From: Winogradskyella alexanderae | GTDB taxonomy: Bacteria > Bacteroidota > Bacteroidia > Flavobacteriales > Flavobacteriaceae | DNA: 64,000 bases | NCBI RefSeq assembly: GCF_020166335.1 | Contig: NZ_JAIUJR010000007.1 | Span: 124,001-188,000 of the forward strand | Direction of reading: 5' to 3' | In this document: positions 51,888-60,656 of the stretch, one piece after another | How positions within the stretch are numbered: the first letter of the stretch is position 1 | Layout: each line of letters opens with the position of its first letter | Notes under the pieces: model-generated | Databases searched by the model: none | What the model saw: only the letters and a program-made list of their open reading frames with translations | What the model was told of the DNA's origin: nothing | Translations under genes and position numbers: made by a program

Positions 51888-52883
51888 TTAAAAAGTCTTC
51901 TTACCTAAGAAAAAATAAGACCAAACAATGGATTTTATCTGAAAATAATTTGAACGCTTTTTTAATAGCTGTCTCTGTTTGAGTATGTAACTTAAATTTG
52001 CGTAAAATGACGCATGTGCCTTCAATACTGAAAGGAAAAATAAAGGTTTCAAAATAAATAAAAACCTAAGGCCTGCAAGGCCATCTAATAGCATTCTTGT
52101 CAGAATTCTACCAACTAAATTTTTGTCAGTATTTTTCGCAAGTGTAAAAAGACTATTTCTAAAGTTGAGGTATGTTTTTTTTGGATTAGTATTTTTAAGT
52201 GTCGCACCACCAACATGATAAACTACCGAATTGCCAGTAAATCTCGTGGTATAACCCAAATTAAAAGCACGCCAGCAAAGATCAATTTCTTCCATATGGG
52301 CAAAGTAGGCTTCATCAAACCCTCCAAGAGATTTAAATATTTTATTTTTTATAAAAAAGCATGCGCCTGACGCCCAGAAAATATCTGTATTATCATCATA
52401 TTGACCAATATCTTTTTCTATATGCTTAAATAATCGTCCTCGGCAATAGGGATAACCGTATTTATCTATAAATCCACCGGCTGCGCCAGCATATTCAAAA
52501 TACTGCCTGTTGTTAAAGTCTAAAAGTTTTGGTTGTACAATAGCAAGAGTTTTGTCTTTGTTAAATTCAAATAAAATGGCTTCTAGCCAATTATCGGTTA
52601 CTTCAACATCGCTATTTAACAAGCATAGTAGTGGTTCAGACACGTCCTTTAAGGCTTCATTATAACCTTTTGCGTAACCTCCATTAATTGGATTTTGAAT
52701 AATCTGAATGTTGGGATAAACAGTTTGAAGAAAAGCAACAGAATTATCTGTTGACGCGTTGTCTGCAACATAGATATTTGCATCTTCTGAAAAATTAATT
52801 ATTGAGGGTAAAAATTTTTCTAATAATAGTTTGCCATTCCAGTTAAGAATTACAATTGCTATGTCCGTTGTGTTATACTTCAA
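51888..52883 (-). CDS. Family 2 glycosyltransferase
   Basis: 331 residues. GT-A fold: AIVILNWNGKLLLEKFLPSI at the N-terminus, NPINGGYAKGYNEALKDV, the metal motif LLNSDVEV (about 88) and GGFDEAYFAHMEEIDLCWRA (about 195) with the acceptor-site acidic residues. A hydrophobic stretch near the C-terminus may sit on the membrane. It is like rhamnosyltransferase-type GT2 enzymes for surface polysaccharides, but no other polysaccharide gene is nearby. It overlaps the upstream gene by four bases (ATGA). Confidence 0.9.
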   Translation of the reverse strand: MKYNTTDIAIVILNWNGKLLLEKFLPSIINFSEDANIYVADNASTDNSVAFLQTVYPNIQIIQNPINGGYAKGYNEALKDVSEPLLCLLNSDVEVTDNWLEAILFEFNKDKTLAIVQPKLLDFNNRQYFEYAGAAGGFIDKYGYPYCRGRLFKHIEKDIGQYDDNTDIFWASGACFFIKNKIFKSLGGFDEAYFAHMEEIDLCWRAFNLGYTTRFTGNSVVYHVGGATLKNTNPKKTYLNFRNSLFTLAKNTDKNLVGRILTRMLLDGLAGLRFLFILKPLFFLSVLKAHASFYANLSYILKQRQLLKKRSNYFQIKSIVWSYFFLGKKTF

Positions 52884-53329
52884 AACGACTTATAATTTGG
52901 GATATCCTTTAAAAATGCATATCGGTTCGCCTTATAATTTATTAGACAATAATAATGATTAAAACCATTTGTAACCATAAGGTATGTAGCGTTTAACTTC
53001 ATGTTATAACGTGCAATTTGATCAAACGTTGTCTGGTTGATAGCAATATTGGGAGCTTTACATTCAACAATCAAATAAATGCTTCCGTCGGAATTAAAAA
53101 CCACAATGTCATATCGTTTTTTAAGATCATTTATTACCAGCTCTTTTTCAACATTTATTAAAGATTTGGGAAATTTTTTCACGTTAATAAGATAATGAAC
53201 ACAATGCTGTCTGACCCATTCTTCAGGCTGAAGTATGACGAATTTTTTCCTAATCACATCAAAAATAGAAACTTTATTTTCTTTACTTTTGAGACGGTAT
53301 TTAAACGGTGGAAAGTTCAGCTCTTGCAC
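52880..53329 (-). CDS. HsdR N-terminal-domain protein (PD-(D/E)XK fold), stand-alone
   Basis: 149 residues, starting at GTG 53329. The nuclease-fold core shows EKELVINDLKKRYDIVVFNS and IYLIVECKAPNIAINQTTFD, where the Asp and the E-x-K are the PD-(D/E)XK catalytic set of type I restriction HsdR N-terminal domains. No helicase, HsdM or HsdS is present, so it is not a restriction system. Such short proteins are common single genes in Bacteroidota next to holA. Its role is unknown. Confidence 0.85.
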   Translation of the reverse strand: MQELNFPPFKYRLKSKENKVSIFDVIRKKFVILQPEEWVRQHCVHYLINVKKFPKSLINVEKELVINDLKKRYDIVVFNSDGSIYLIVECKAPNIAINQTTFDQIARYNMKLNATYLMVTNGFNHYYCLINYKANRYAFLKDIPNYKSF

Positions 53330-53333
53330 AGAG

Positions 53334-53341
53334 CAAAATTA
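53334..53341 (-). promoter_or_regulatory. -7 element of the HsdR-like/glycosyltransferase operon
   Basis: Minus-strand TAATTTTG, four bases before the GTG start, so a leaderless transcript is likely. Confidence 0.5.
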
Positions 53342-53395
53342 TCACTTTATAAGTATTTCGTTTTACATTTTAAGCGAAAATTTTACCCTAAAAAT

Positions 53396-53403
53396 TAAAT
53401 TTG
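53396..53403 (+). promoter_or_regulatory. -7 element of holA
   Basis: TAAATTTG, seven bases before the TTG start codon at 53411; again a near-leaderless arrangement. Confidence 0.5.
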
Positions 53404-53410
53404 TTTTCAA

Positions 53411-54415
53411 TTGGAGGACGTAAAGAAAATCGTGTCAGATATAAATAAGCGTAACCTCAAGCCCATTTATTTTTTAATGGGAGAGGAACCCTATTACATT
53501 GACAAGATTTCCGACTATATTGAAGATAACATTTTGGATGAAGCAGAAAAAGGCTTTAATCAAATGGTACTCTATGGTCGTGATATTTCGATAGAAGACA
53601 TAGTGAGTAACGCAAAGCGATTTCCAATGATGGCCGACTATCAGGTTGTTATTGTAAAAGAGGCTCAGGATTTAAGTAGAACGATTGAAAAGCTCGCCAA
53701 TTATGCAGAAAATCCGCAACCCACTACCGTTTTAGTCTTAAACTACAAGTATAAAAAATTAGATAAGCGAAAGGCTCTTTACAAGGCTTTAAATAAAACA
53801 GGTGTAGTTTTCGAAAGTAAAAAACTATATGAAAATCAGGTTTCTGACTGGATAAGAGGTGTTTTAGCAAGACAGAATTATAAAATTTCTCCGAAGGCAT
53901 CGCAAATGTTGGTTGAATTTCTAGGCAACGATCTTAGCAAGATAGATAACGAGCTTAATAAACTAAAAATAGTACTTCCCGAAGGAACGCAAATTACACC
54001 AGAGCATATCGAAGAAAATATTGGTATTAGTAAGGACTTCAATAATTTTGAATTGCGAAAAGCAGTTGGTGATAAAGATATTAGTAAAGCCCAACGAATA
54101 GCTAAATATTTTGCTGATAATCCTAAGGATAATCCTTTGGTTGTAACCATAGCATTACTTTTTAGTTTTTTTTCCCAACTATTGCTGTTGCACGGCTTAC
54201 GAGATAAATCTCCACGCAGTGTAGCTTCTGCTTTACGAATAAATCCCTATTTTGTTAATGAGTATTTGATAGCTTCAAGAAATTACCCAATGAAAAAGGT
54301 AAGTGCAGTGATAGCCTTATTGCGCGAATTTGATGTGAAGGGTAAAGGTGTAGGAGCTAATGCAGTACCTCAGGGTGATCTATTAAAAGAACTATTGGTT
54401 AAGATATTCAATTAA
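53411..54415 (+). CDS. holA: DNA polymerase III subunit delta
   Basis: 334 residues. HolA opens the sliding clamp within the clamp loader. KPIYFLMGEEPYYIDKISDY marks the N-terminal Rossmann-like domain, then FPMMADYQVVIVKEAQDL and the C-terminal YLIASRNYPMKKVSAVIAL. The start appears to be TTG 53411, since there is no ATG or GTG in frame nearer to the promoter. The stop overlaps the convergent gene by four bases. Confidence 0.92.
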   Translation: MEDVKKIVSDINKRNLKPIYFLMGEEPYYIDKISDYIEDNILDEAEKGFNQMVLYGRDISIEDIVSNAKRFPMMADYQVVIVKEAQDLSRTIEKLANYAENPQPTTVLVLNYKYKKLDKRKALYKALNKTGVVFESKKLYENQVSDWIRGVLARQNYKISPKASQMLVEFLGNDLSKIDNELNKLKIVLPEGTQITPEHIEENIGISKDFNNFELRKAVGDKDISKAQRIAKYFADNPKDNPLVVTIALLFSFFSQLLLLHGLRDKSPRSVASALRINPYFVNEYLIASRNYPMKKVSAVIALLREFDVKGKGVGANAVPQGDLLKELLVKIFN

Positions 54416-55494
54416 TCAATTAATAACCGTTTAATTAGAAAATTACCTTCGGCATCCCTTATGTTCACCATGTAAATACCATTTGATAATTTTGAAATAT
54501 CAATTTTAGAATTTGTAGAACTAAGCACTAGTTCTCCTTTCATAGAAAAAATTTGGGTTGAGCAATATTCTCTATTGAGTACTATTTCGGTATTTGCTGG
54601 GTTGGGATAGAAGCATAATATATCCTTAATAGTTTCAGAATCAGAAAGGGTAGAGGTATTAAAGCTGTATAAACCTTGGGAATCTCCGGATAATTCCTCC
54701 GCACTAATCAGATAAGTTGTAGAATTAATGAATGCTATACCCTCGGTTTGACTCGAATAATTTAAAGGTGTGTTTAAGGATGTTTTTAATATTGAACCGT
54801 TTGAAAATATACCATTGCTATATCCATTAAGTTGAATTAAAAAAGAACCTATGCCATCATAGCCAACCAAAACTACTTCGCCGTTTGATGAGTTATAAGC
54901 AGCACCGGTAATTAATCCTTCTGAGTTAAATGAATCTATTAAAGTAGCGGTATGATTTCCTGGACTATCCGGCAGTTCATAGATATTTGTGGTGGCATCA
55001 ATCCAGTTTTTTGTGAAGATATAAAGTTTATTGTTGAAATGTATCAGTGCTTCGGCATCAAAATTCGTTGAAAACGCAGAAGGTGTAAAATCAGTTTGAT
55101 CACCATAATTAAAATTAATCAATTCTGCTACTACCGTTGTATTATTAAAATAGTCATTACGAGAGATTCTGTAAATCTTCAAATCTGTACGATTACCCTG
55201 ATTGTTTCCAATATCAGCAACATAAATATAGTTAGAATCATAGGCAATATCTTCCCAATCTACATTGGTTGCATTAGCAATGGTAACTGTTCGGTTAATT
55301 GTTCCATCACCATCATTTATTTCAAATAATTGATTTGTGTTACCTGAATCATTGTGTGTAATCAAGGTATTGCTTAGATGTAATAAGCCCGATGTCTCCG
55401 ATAAGTTGCTGTCTAAAGGCGTTACCAAAATATAGTCTTGAGCGACTAAATACATAGGTAGTAGAAAAATCAAATTTTTGAAGATAGTTCTCAT
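54412..55494 (-). CDS. Secreted beta-propeller-like protein with T9SS type A sorting domain
   Basis: 360 residues from ATG 55494 (the frame extends to 55548 but the signal peptide MRTIFKNLIFLLPMYLVAQD sets the start). Residues 25-285 show repeated strand motifs such as VDWEDIAYDSNYIYVADIGN, suggesting a beta-propeller of the SdiA-regulated/PQQ-like kind. The last 70 residues (FYPNPANTEIVLNR, then MVNIRDAEGNFLIKRLLI) form the type A C-terminal domain recognised by type IX secretion, which exports to the surface or medium. No catalytic residues recognised. Confidence 0.85.
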   Translation of the reverse strand: MRTIFKNLIFLLPMYLVAQDYILVTPLDSNLSETSGLLHLSNTLITHNDSGNTNQLFEINDGDGTINRTVTIANATNVDWEDIAYDSNYIYVADIGNNQGNRTDLKIYRISRNDYFNNTTVVAELINFNYGDQTDFTPSAFSTNFDAEALIHFNNKLYIFTKNWIDATTNIYELPDSPGNHTATLIDSFNSEGLITGAAYNSSNGEVVLVGYDGIGSFLIQLNGYSNGIFSNGSILKTSLNTPLNYSSQTEGIAFINSTTYLISAEELSGDSQGLYSFNTSTLSDSETIKDILCFYPNPANTEIVLNREYCSTQIFSMKGELVLSSTNSKIDISKLSNGIYMVNIRDAEGNFLIKRLLID

Positions 55495-55625
55495 CTTAGA
55501 TTGAATTATTGATAAATGTAATAAATCTATCAACTCAAGGGTAATCAATTTTTAAAGTGATTATTATTTACATTTTTTTGACGAAATATTTTTTTTAATT
55601 CGTCTAGGTTTTGCTTTAATACAAA

Positions 55626-56927
55626 CTATCTATTTTCTTTTAACAGAAATTTCTTTAGTTCACTGTAAGACTTAATACGAAGTGAATTCTTTTTCCTACC
55701 CATAACAGACTGAATTTGAGGAGGCAATAGAACTTTTTTGTTTATGACTGTTTCAACCACATCCAAAAATTTTGTCGGGTGTGCGGTTTCAAGAAAGACT
55801 ACATGAACGTTTTGGTTCTTGGCAATAAAATCTTTTGCACCTAGATAGCCTACGGCTCCGTGTGGATCTGCAACATAATTGAAATTCTTATAAATTTCCA
55901 ATAAGGCATCCTTTGTTTGCCTGTCATTATAGCTAAACGAGGAAAGGTTATTTTTTAATGAATTAAAATCAAAATCGTGTAATTCTTGAATCCTTACAAA
56001 ATTACTTGGATTACCTACATCCATAGCATTGCTTATCGTCGGTATTGAAGGTTTAGGATCGTATGAGTTTGTTTTAAGATAATTAACAATGGTATCATTA
56101 GCATTTGTAGCTGCAATGAAGTGTTTTACTGGCATTCCCAATTTTTGTGCAACCATACCTGCACAAATATTTCCAAAATTACCACTAGGTACAGAAAATG
56201 TTATGTCTTTATATTTTGACTTTAATTGCTTGTAAGCGAACAAATAATAGAATAATTGGGGAAGCCATCGTGCAATATTTATGGAATTAGCCGAAGTTAG
56301 TTGCATTTGGCTAATCAAGTCTTCATCTATGAATGCTTGTTTGACCATGTCCTGGCAGTCGTCAAAAACACCATCAACTTCTAAGGCAGTAATATTTTGG
56401 CCAAGTGTTGTTAATTGCTTTTCTTGAATCTCGCTTACTTTACCAGAAGGGTAGAGGATAACCACCTTAACACCTTTAACTCCTAAAAAACCATGAGCAA
56501 CCGCTCCGCCTGTATCACCAGAAGTAGCTACTAGAACAGTAACGTCATTGGTATTAGATTTATTAAAATACCCTAAACAACGTGCCATAAATCGTGCTCC
56601 AACGTCCTTAAAAGCCATGGTAGGTCCATGGAATAGCTCTAATGCTGAAATCTTGTTATTAAATTCAACGATTGGAAAATCAAAACTCAGAGTTTCTTCT
56701 ACAATAGTTTTTAGGACTTCTTCTGGAATTTCAGGAAGTATAAATTGTTTAATAGCTTCGAATGCAATATCCGTATTTGAAGTCTTTTCAATATGTTCAA
56801 AAAACGATTTTGGTAAGGGGGTAATGTTTTCAGGGAAATATAAGCCTTTATCAGGTGCTAGACCTCTAACAACAGCCTCCTGAAATGTTGTTGTGGGTGC
56901 TTTTCTATTTAAAGAATAGTATATCAT
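55626..56927 (-). CDS. thrC: Threonine synthase
   Basis: 433 residues, PLP-dependent, converting O-phosphohomoserine to threonine. The PLP lysine is in HGPTMAFKDVGARFMARCL; TSGDTGGAVAHGFLG, SGNFGNICAGMVAQKLG and the closing FLETAHPTKFLDVVE complete the family set. It is the last gene of thrABC and overlaps thrB by four bases. Confidence 0.96.
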   Translation of the reverse strand: MIYYSLNRKAPTTTFQEAVVRGLAPDKGLYFPENITPLPKSFFEHIEKTSNTDIAFEAIKQFILPEIPEEVLKTIVEETLSFDFPIVEFNNKISALELFHGPTMAFKDVGARFMARCLGYFNKSNTNDVTVLVATSGDTGGAVAHGFLGVKGVKVVILYPSGKVSEIQEKQLTTLGQNITALEVDGVFDDCQDMVKQAFIDEDLISQMQLTSANSINIARWLPQLFYYLFAYKQLKSKYKDITFSVPSGNFGNICAGMVAQKLGMPVKHFIAATNANDTIVNYLKTNSYDPKPSIPTISNAMDVGNPSNFVRIQELHDFDFNSLKNNLSSFSYNDRQTKDALLEIYKNFNYVADPHGAVGYLGAKDFIAKNQNVHVVFLETAHPTKFLDVVETVINKKVLLPPQIQSVMGRKKNSLRIKSYSELKKFLLKENR

Positions 56928-57850
56928 TCTACGATTTTTATTCCTTCAACATTAATTTTAGACACGTAGGTTTCGAAGTCAATACCTGAGTTAGCATAAG
57001 TTGTTTGCATGGCTTCCTGTGCTAATTTTGCCGTGTTTTCTCCTTTGCTCAAGGCAAAGACAGATGGACCTGAGCCTGAAATGGCGCAAGTTAACGCACC
57101 AGTTTTAAGGACATTACTTTTAAGGGCATCAAAATGCGGAATTAATTGTTTTCTATGAGGTTCAATAATCACATCATTTAGAGAGCTTTGAAGTAAATTA
57201 TAATCTGAACTGTGCAGTGCATGAACTAAACTGCCAACATTTGCCCATTGGATAATAGCGTCGCTTAAGGGTATATTTTTAGGTAATACTGCCCTCGAAT
57301 CTGCTGTTTTAATTTCAATTTGTGGATGAATTATTGTTGCAAATAAATCTTTTGGAGTTGGTAAGGATAAAATTTGCAATGGGTTTATTGATTTAACCAA
57401 AGTGAACCCGCCATAAATTGCTGGTGCTAGATTATCAGCATGCAAACTTTTACTTGCAAGTGCCTCACCTTGCATTGCATGATGTATTAATTGTGTTTTA
57501 TCTAGAGGTTCTCCAAGTAGCTTATTAATTGCATAAACAGCACCAGAAGCACTCGCGCCACTACTGCCAATACCACTTCCGGGTTTTATACGTTTATCAA
57601 TTTCAATATCAAAACCACAATTAGGAGCTAACTGTCTATAAATTGATAAGGCGGCAACGCCTGCAACATTTTTCTCAGGCGCAAAGGGTAGGTCAAATCC
57701 TTTAATATTTGTGATACGTATGCCCTTATCATCCACTTTTCTTACTGTCATGTAATCACCAATAGTGTCTAGACAAAAACCTAATACGTCAAAGCCACAG
57801 GCTACATTGGCTACTGTCGCAGGAGAAAATATTTTAATTTCTGAGTTCAT
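56924..57850 (-). CDS. thrB: Homoserine kinase
   Basis: 308 residues, GHMP kinase. The ATP-binding motif PGSGIGSSGASASGAVYAIN is clear, with PATVANVACGFDVLGFCLDT at the N-terminus and AISGSGPSVFAL at the C-terminus. It phosphorylates homoserine. Start and stop both overlap the neighbours (one base with thrA). Confidence 0.95.
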   Translation of the reverse strand: MNSEIKIFSPATVANVACGFDVLGFCLDTIGDYMTVRKVDDKGIRITNIKGFDLPFAPEKNVAGVAALSIYRQLAPNCGFDIEIDKRIKPGSGIGSSGASASGAVYAINKLLGEPLDKTQLIHHAMQGEALASKSLHADNLAPAIYGGFTLVKSINPLQILSLPTPKDLFATIIHPQIEIKTADSRAVLPKNIPLSDAIIQWANVGSLVHALHSSDYNLLQSSLNDVIIEPHRKQLIPHFDALKSNVLKTGALTCAISGSGPSVFALSKGENTAKLAQEAMQTTYANSGIDFETYVSKINVEGIKIVE

Positions 57851-60324
57851 TAATTATTAGCTATTCTAATGATATCTGCAAATAGACCTGAAGCGGTAAC
57901 ATCTGCTCCAGCGCCTGCACCTTTTACAATCAATGGTTGTTCGGGATAACGTTTTGTATAGAACATTACTATATTATCCTTTCCTTCTAAATTATAGAAG
58001 GGATGTCCTTCGGGAATTTGTCTCAAACCAACATTAGCTTTACCATTTGCAAATTCTGCGACAAATTTTAACTGATATTCTTTTGATTTTGCATCTTCAT
58101 ATAACTTTTGGTAATATCCTTCGTCTTGTTTTAGCGTCTCAAAAAAGGCTTCTACAGTGTTTGATTTCATTGCTTCTTCTGTTAAGAAATAATTGCTTTC
58201 AATGTCATCTAATTCCATTTGATATCCGCTTTCTCTGGCCAAAATTAGAATTTTTCGGGCTACATCAATACCACTTAAATCAATTCTTGGATCTGGCTCA
58301 GTGTAACCTTCAGCTTGTGCTTGTTTCACAATCTCAAAGAATGACGTATTATTATTAAAATTATTGAAAATGAAATTTAGACTACCAGATAAAACTGCTT
58401 GAATGGAATTAATCTCATCACCGGATGTAACCAGATGGTTTAAGGTATCAATTATTGGCAAACCTGCACCTACATTAGTTTCAAAAAGGAAGGATGCGTT
58501 ATAGCGTCTTGATAATTCTTTTAGCTGATTATAATAGTGTATATCACCAGAGCAGGCAATTTTATTACACGCAACCACAGATATACTTTCCTTTAAATAT
58601 TTTGGGTAGATATATGCCACCTCTGTGTTAGCGGTAATATCAATAAATACTGAATTTCTTAAATTAAGGTTTTTAGCATGGTTAAAGAATTCATTTAGGC
58701 TTGCCGTTTCTCCATTATTTAAGTGCGATTTCCAGTTTTTTAAATCAATACCGTCTTCATCAACTACCATTTTTCTGGAATTAGACAATCCCACAACTCG
58801 AAGATTAATCTTGAAATTTTTCTTTAAGTAAGCGTTTTGCTGATTTATTTGTTGAATTAAACGTTCACCAACATTGCCCACACCCGTTATAAATAGATTC
58901 AGTTGCTTTGTTTTTATTTCGAAAAACTGTTCGTGCAAACTGTTTAATGCTTTTTTGACATCGTTTTTATGAATTACTGCAGAAATGTTGCGTTCTGAAG
59001 CGCCCTGTGCAATAGCTCTAATATTGACGTTGTTTTTACCTAATGTGCTAAACATTTTACCACTAATACCTTGATGGCTTTTCATATTATCACCAACAAC
59101 AGCAATTATTGAAAGGTCCGTTTCTGAAAGAATGGGCTCTAATCTCTGAAGTGCAATTTCAAATTCAAAAACAGTGTCAATGGCTTCTTTTGCCCGAATA
59201 GCGTCACTTTCTGAAATACCAAAACAAATTGAATGTTCTGAAGAGGCTTGAGTTATAAGTATAATATTTATTTTTTCTTGCGCCAATGTCTCAAATAGAC
59301 GTTTGCTAAAACCTGGAATACCTACCATACCATTTCCTTGTAAGGTTAGCAAAGCAATCCCATCAATATTGCTAATTCCTGTAACAGGAGAAATGCCATT
59401 AGATTTTTTAGTCGATGTAATCTTTGTTCCAATCGCCTCTGGCTTCATTGTATTCTTTATGACAATTGGAATGTTTTTGCGTAATACTGGCATTACAGTT
59501 GGAGGATACAATACTTTTGCTCCAAAATGGGACAACTCTATAGCTTCTTGATAAGAGAGTTCACTTATAGGAGATGCTTGTTTTACCAATTTTGGGTTGG
59601 TTGTGAACATGCCACTCACATCAGTCCAAATTTGAACTTCCTTGGCGTTAATAGCTGCCGCTATTATTGAAGCGGTGTAATCAGAGCCTCCTCTTCCTAA
59701 TGTTGTAGTTTCACCATTTGTGGATTTGGAAACAAAGCCTGGCAATAGTGTTATAGTTTGTTTTTGATTTTTAAAATAGGATTTAATGTTTTTATTAGTC
59801 TGCTCAAAAATTACCCTTGCATTATTAAAAACAGAATCTGTTATTATCAATTCTTGTGTGTTTTTAAGTGCAGCATCAATGCGTAACGCTTTTAATATAT
59901 AACTTATAATCGTTGAAGAGCAGTATTCGCCATAACTTAGTAATTTATCCTTGGTTTTGGGTGATAATTCATTGATAAGATAAATACCATTTAAAAGACT
60001 TCTTAGCTCATTTAGTTTGGTTCCTATATTTTCAACCAACTCCGTTTGCAATTCTAGAACCGTTTCATCATCTTCAATGTTTTTAAATAATTCCTCAATA
60101 ATCTCATTATGAATAGACCAGATTTTGTTGTACTTCACTACATAATCTGGATTTTTATTACATGCCAATTCACCTGCTTCAATCAGCTTATCAGTAATAC
60201 CTCCAACTGCAGAAACTACTACAGCGATTTTGGATGTTTCTGATTGCTGTTGCAAAATCGCGATGACTTTCTTTATATTTTCAACGGATCCTACTGAAGT
60301 TCCGCCGAATTTTAAAACTTTCAT
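57850..60324 (-). CDS. thrA: Bifunctional aspartokinase/homoserine dehydrogenase
   Basis: 824 residues. Aspartokinase domain 1-290 (KFGGTSVGSVENIKKVI, TLGRGGSDYTASIIAAAI), two ACT regulatory domains at about 310-450 (GNGMVGIPGFSKRLFETLAQ, DNMKSHQGISGKMFSTLGK), homoserine dehydrogenase from about 470 (LFITGVGNVGERLIQQI, NKIACSGDIHYYNQL, GYTEPDPRIDLSGIDVARK). Two activities catalyse steps 1 and 3 of threonine synthesis and are probably inhibited by threonine through the ACT domains. It starts the thrABC operon behind a 170-base leader. Confidence 0.96.
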   Translation of the reverse strand: MKVLKFGGTSVGSVENIKKVIAILQQQSETSKIAVVVSAVGGITDKLIEAGELACNKNPDYVVKYNKIWSIHNEIIEELFKNIEDDETVLELQTELVENIGTKLNELRSLLNGIYLINELSPKTKDKLLSYGEYCSSTIISYILKALRIDAALKNTQELIITDSVFNNARVIFEQTNKNIKSYFKNQKQTITLLPGFVSKSTNGETTTLGRGGSDYTASIIAAAINAKEVQIWTDVSGMFTTNPKLVKQASPISELSYQEAIELSHFGAKVLYPPTVMPVLRKNIPIVIKNTMKPEAIGTKITSTKKSNGISPVTGISNIDGIALLTLQGNGMVGIPGFSKRLFETLAQEKINIILITQASSEHSICFGISESDAIRAKEAIDTVFEFEIALQRLEPILSETDLSIIAVVGDNMKSHQGISGKMFSTLGKNNVNIRAIAQGASERNISAVIHKNDVKKALNSLHEQFFEIKTKQLNLFITGVGNVGERLIQQINQQNAYLKKNFKINLRVVGLSNSRKMVVDEDGIDLKNWKSHLNNGETASLNEFFNHAKNLNLRNSVFIDITANTEVAYIYPKYLKESISVVACNKIACSGDIHYYNQLKELSRRYNASFLFETNVGAGLPIIDTLNHLVTSGDEINSIQAVLSGSLNFIFNNFNNNTSFFEIVKQAQAEGYTEPDPRIDLSGIDVARKILILARESGYQMELDDIESNYFLTEEAMKSNTVEAFFETLKQDEGYYQKLYEDAKSKEYQLKFVAEFANGKANVGLRQIPEGHPFYNLEGKDNIVMFYTKRYPEQPLIVKGAGAGADVTASGLFADIIRIANN

Positions 60325-60656
60325 AATTTATTTTTTATACAGGACACAATTGTCTTAATCGAAATTATAATTGAGATAATGAGCTAATCAGAAAAACCCC
60401 AAAGGGTAATTGTTGTAGATAAAAATAAAAGGAAAACGAAGTACAGTTAGATATAGCTAAACTGTTTTTTGTTATATGCTTTTTTTTCTTCATTACCTCT
60501 CAAATGTATTATTTTTACGACAATAAAAAAACAATTTCGAATTTTTTGATGTTCCAGAAAATAAGGTGTTTTATACAACGAAGTTTAAATTAATTAGACC
60601 AAATAAATGGAACTATAGAAAGGTGAAACAGTATTTTATTTAACTAGTTTTCATAG
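60325..60656. other. Leader and divergent control region of thrA and nnr
   Basis: 332 bases without an established gene. It holds the thr promoter (60501-60534), a leader with a possible 42-codon frame (60365-60493, minus strand), a hairpin at 60443-60465 and a short GC hairpin at 60392-60407. I see no clear promoter for the divergent nnr gene at 60657. Confidence 0.5.
60501..60534 (-). promoter_or_regulatory. Promoter of the thrABC operon
   Basis: On the minus strand TTG (60534-60532) and TACATTTG (60508-60501) are separated by 23 bases, matching the flavobacterial promoter. Transcription would begin near 60496, leaving about 170 bases of leader before thrA. Confidence 0.6.

Noticed and set aside
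52880-53329. Type I restriction-modification system
   Set aside because: Only an HsdR N-terminal-like domain is present, with no motor domain, HsdM or HsdS.
55570-55605. GACGAA / TTCGTC hairpin after thrC as terminator
   Set aside because: Stem of six pairs with an A-rich rather than T-rich tail on the thrC strand; could be chance in this AT-rich gap.
60392-60493. Classical threonine attenuator with a Thr/Ile-rich leader peptide
   Set aside because: The possible peptide has only two Thr codons and the terminator-like stem has four pairs, so the classical model does not fit.
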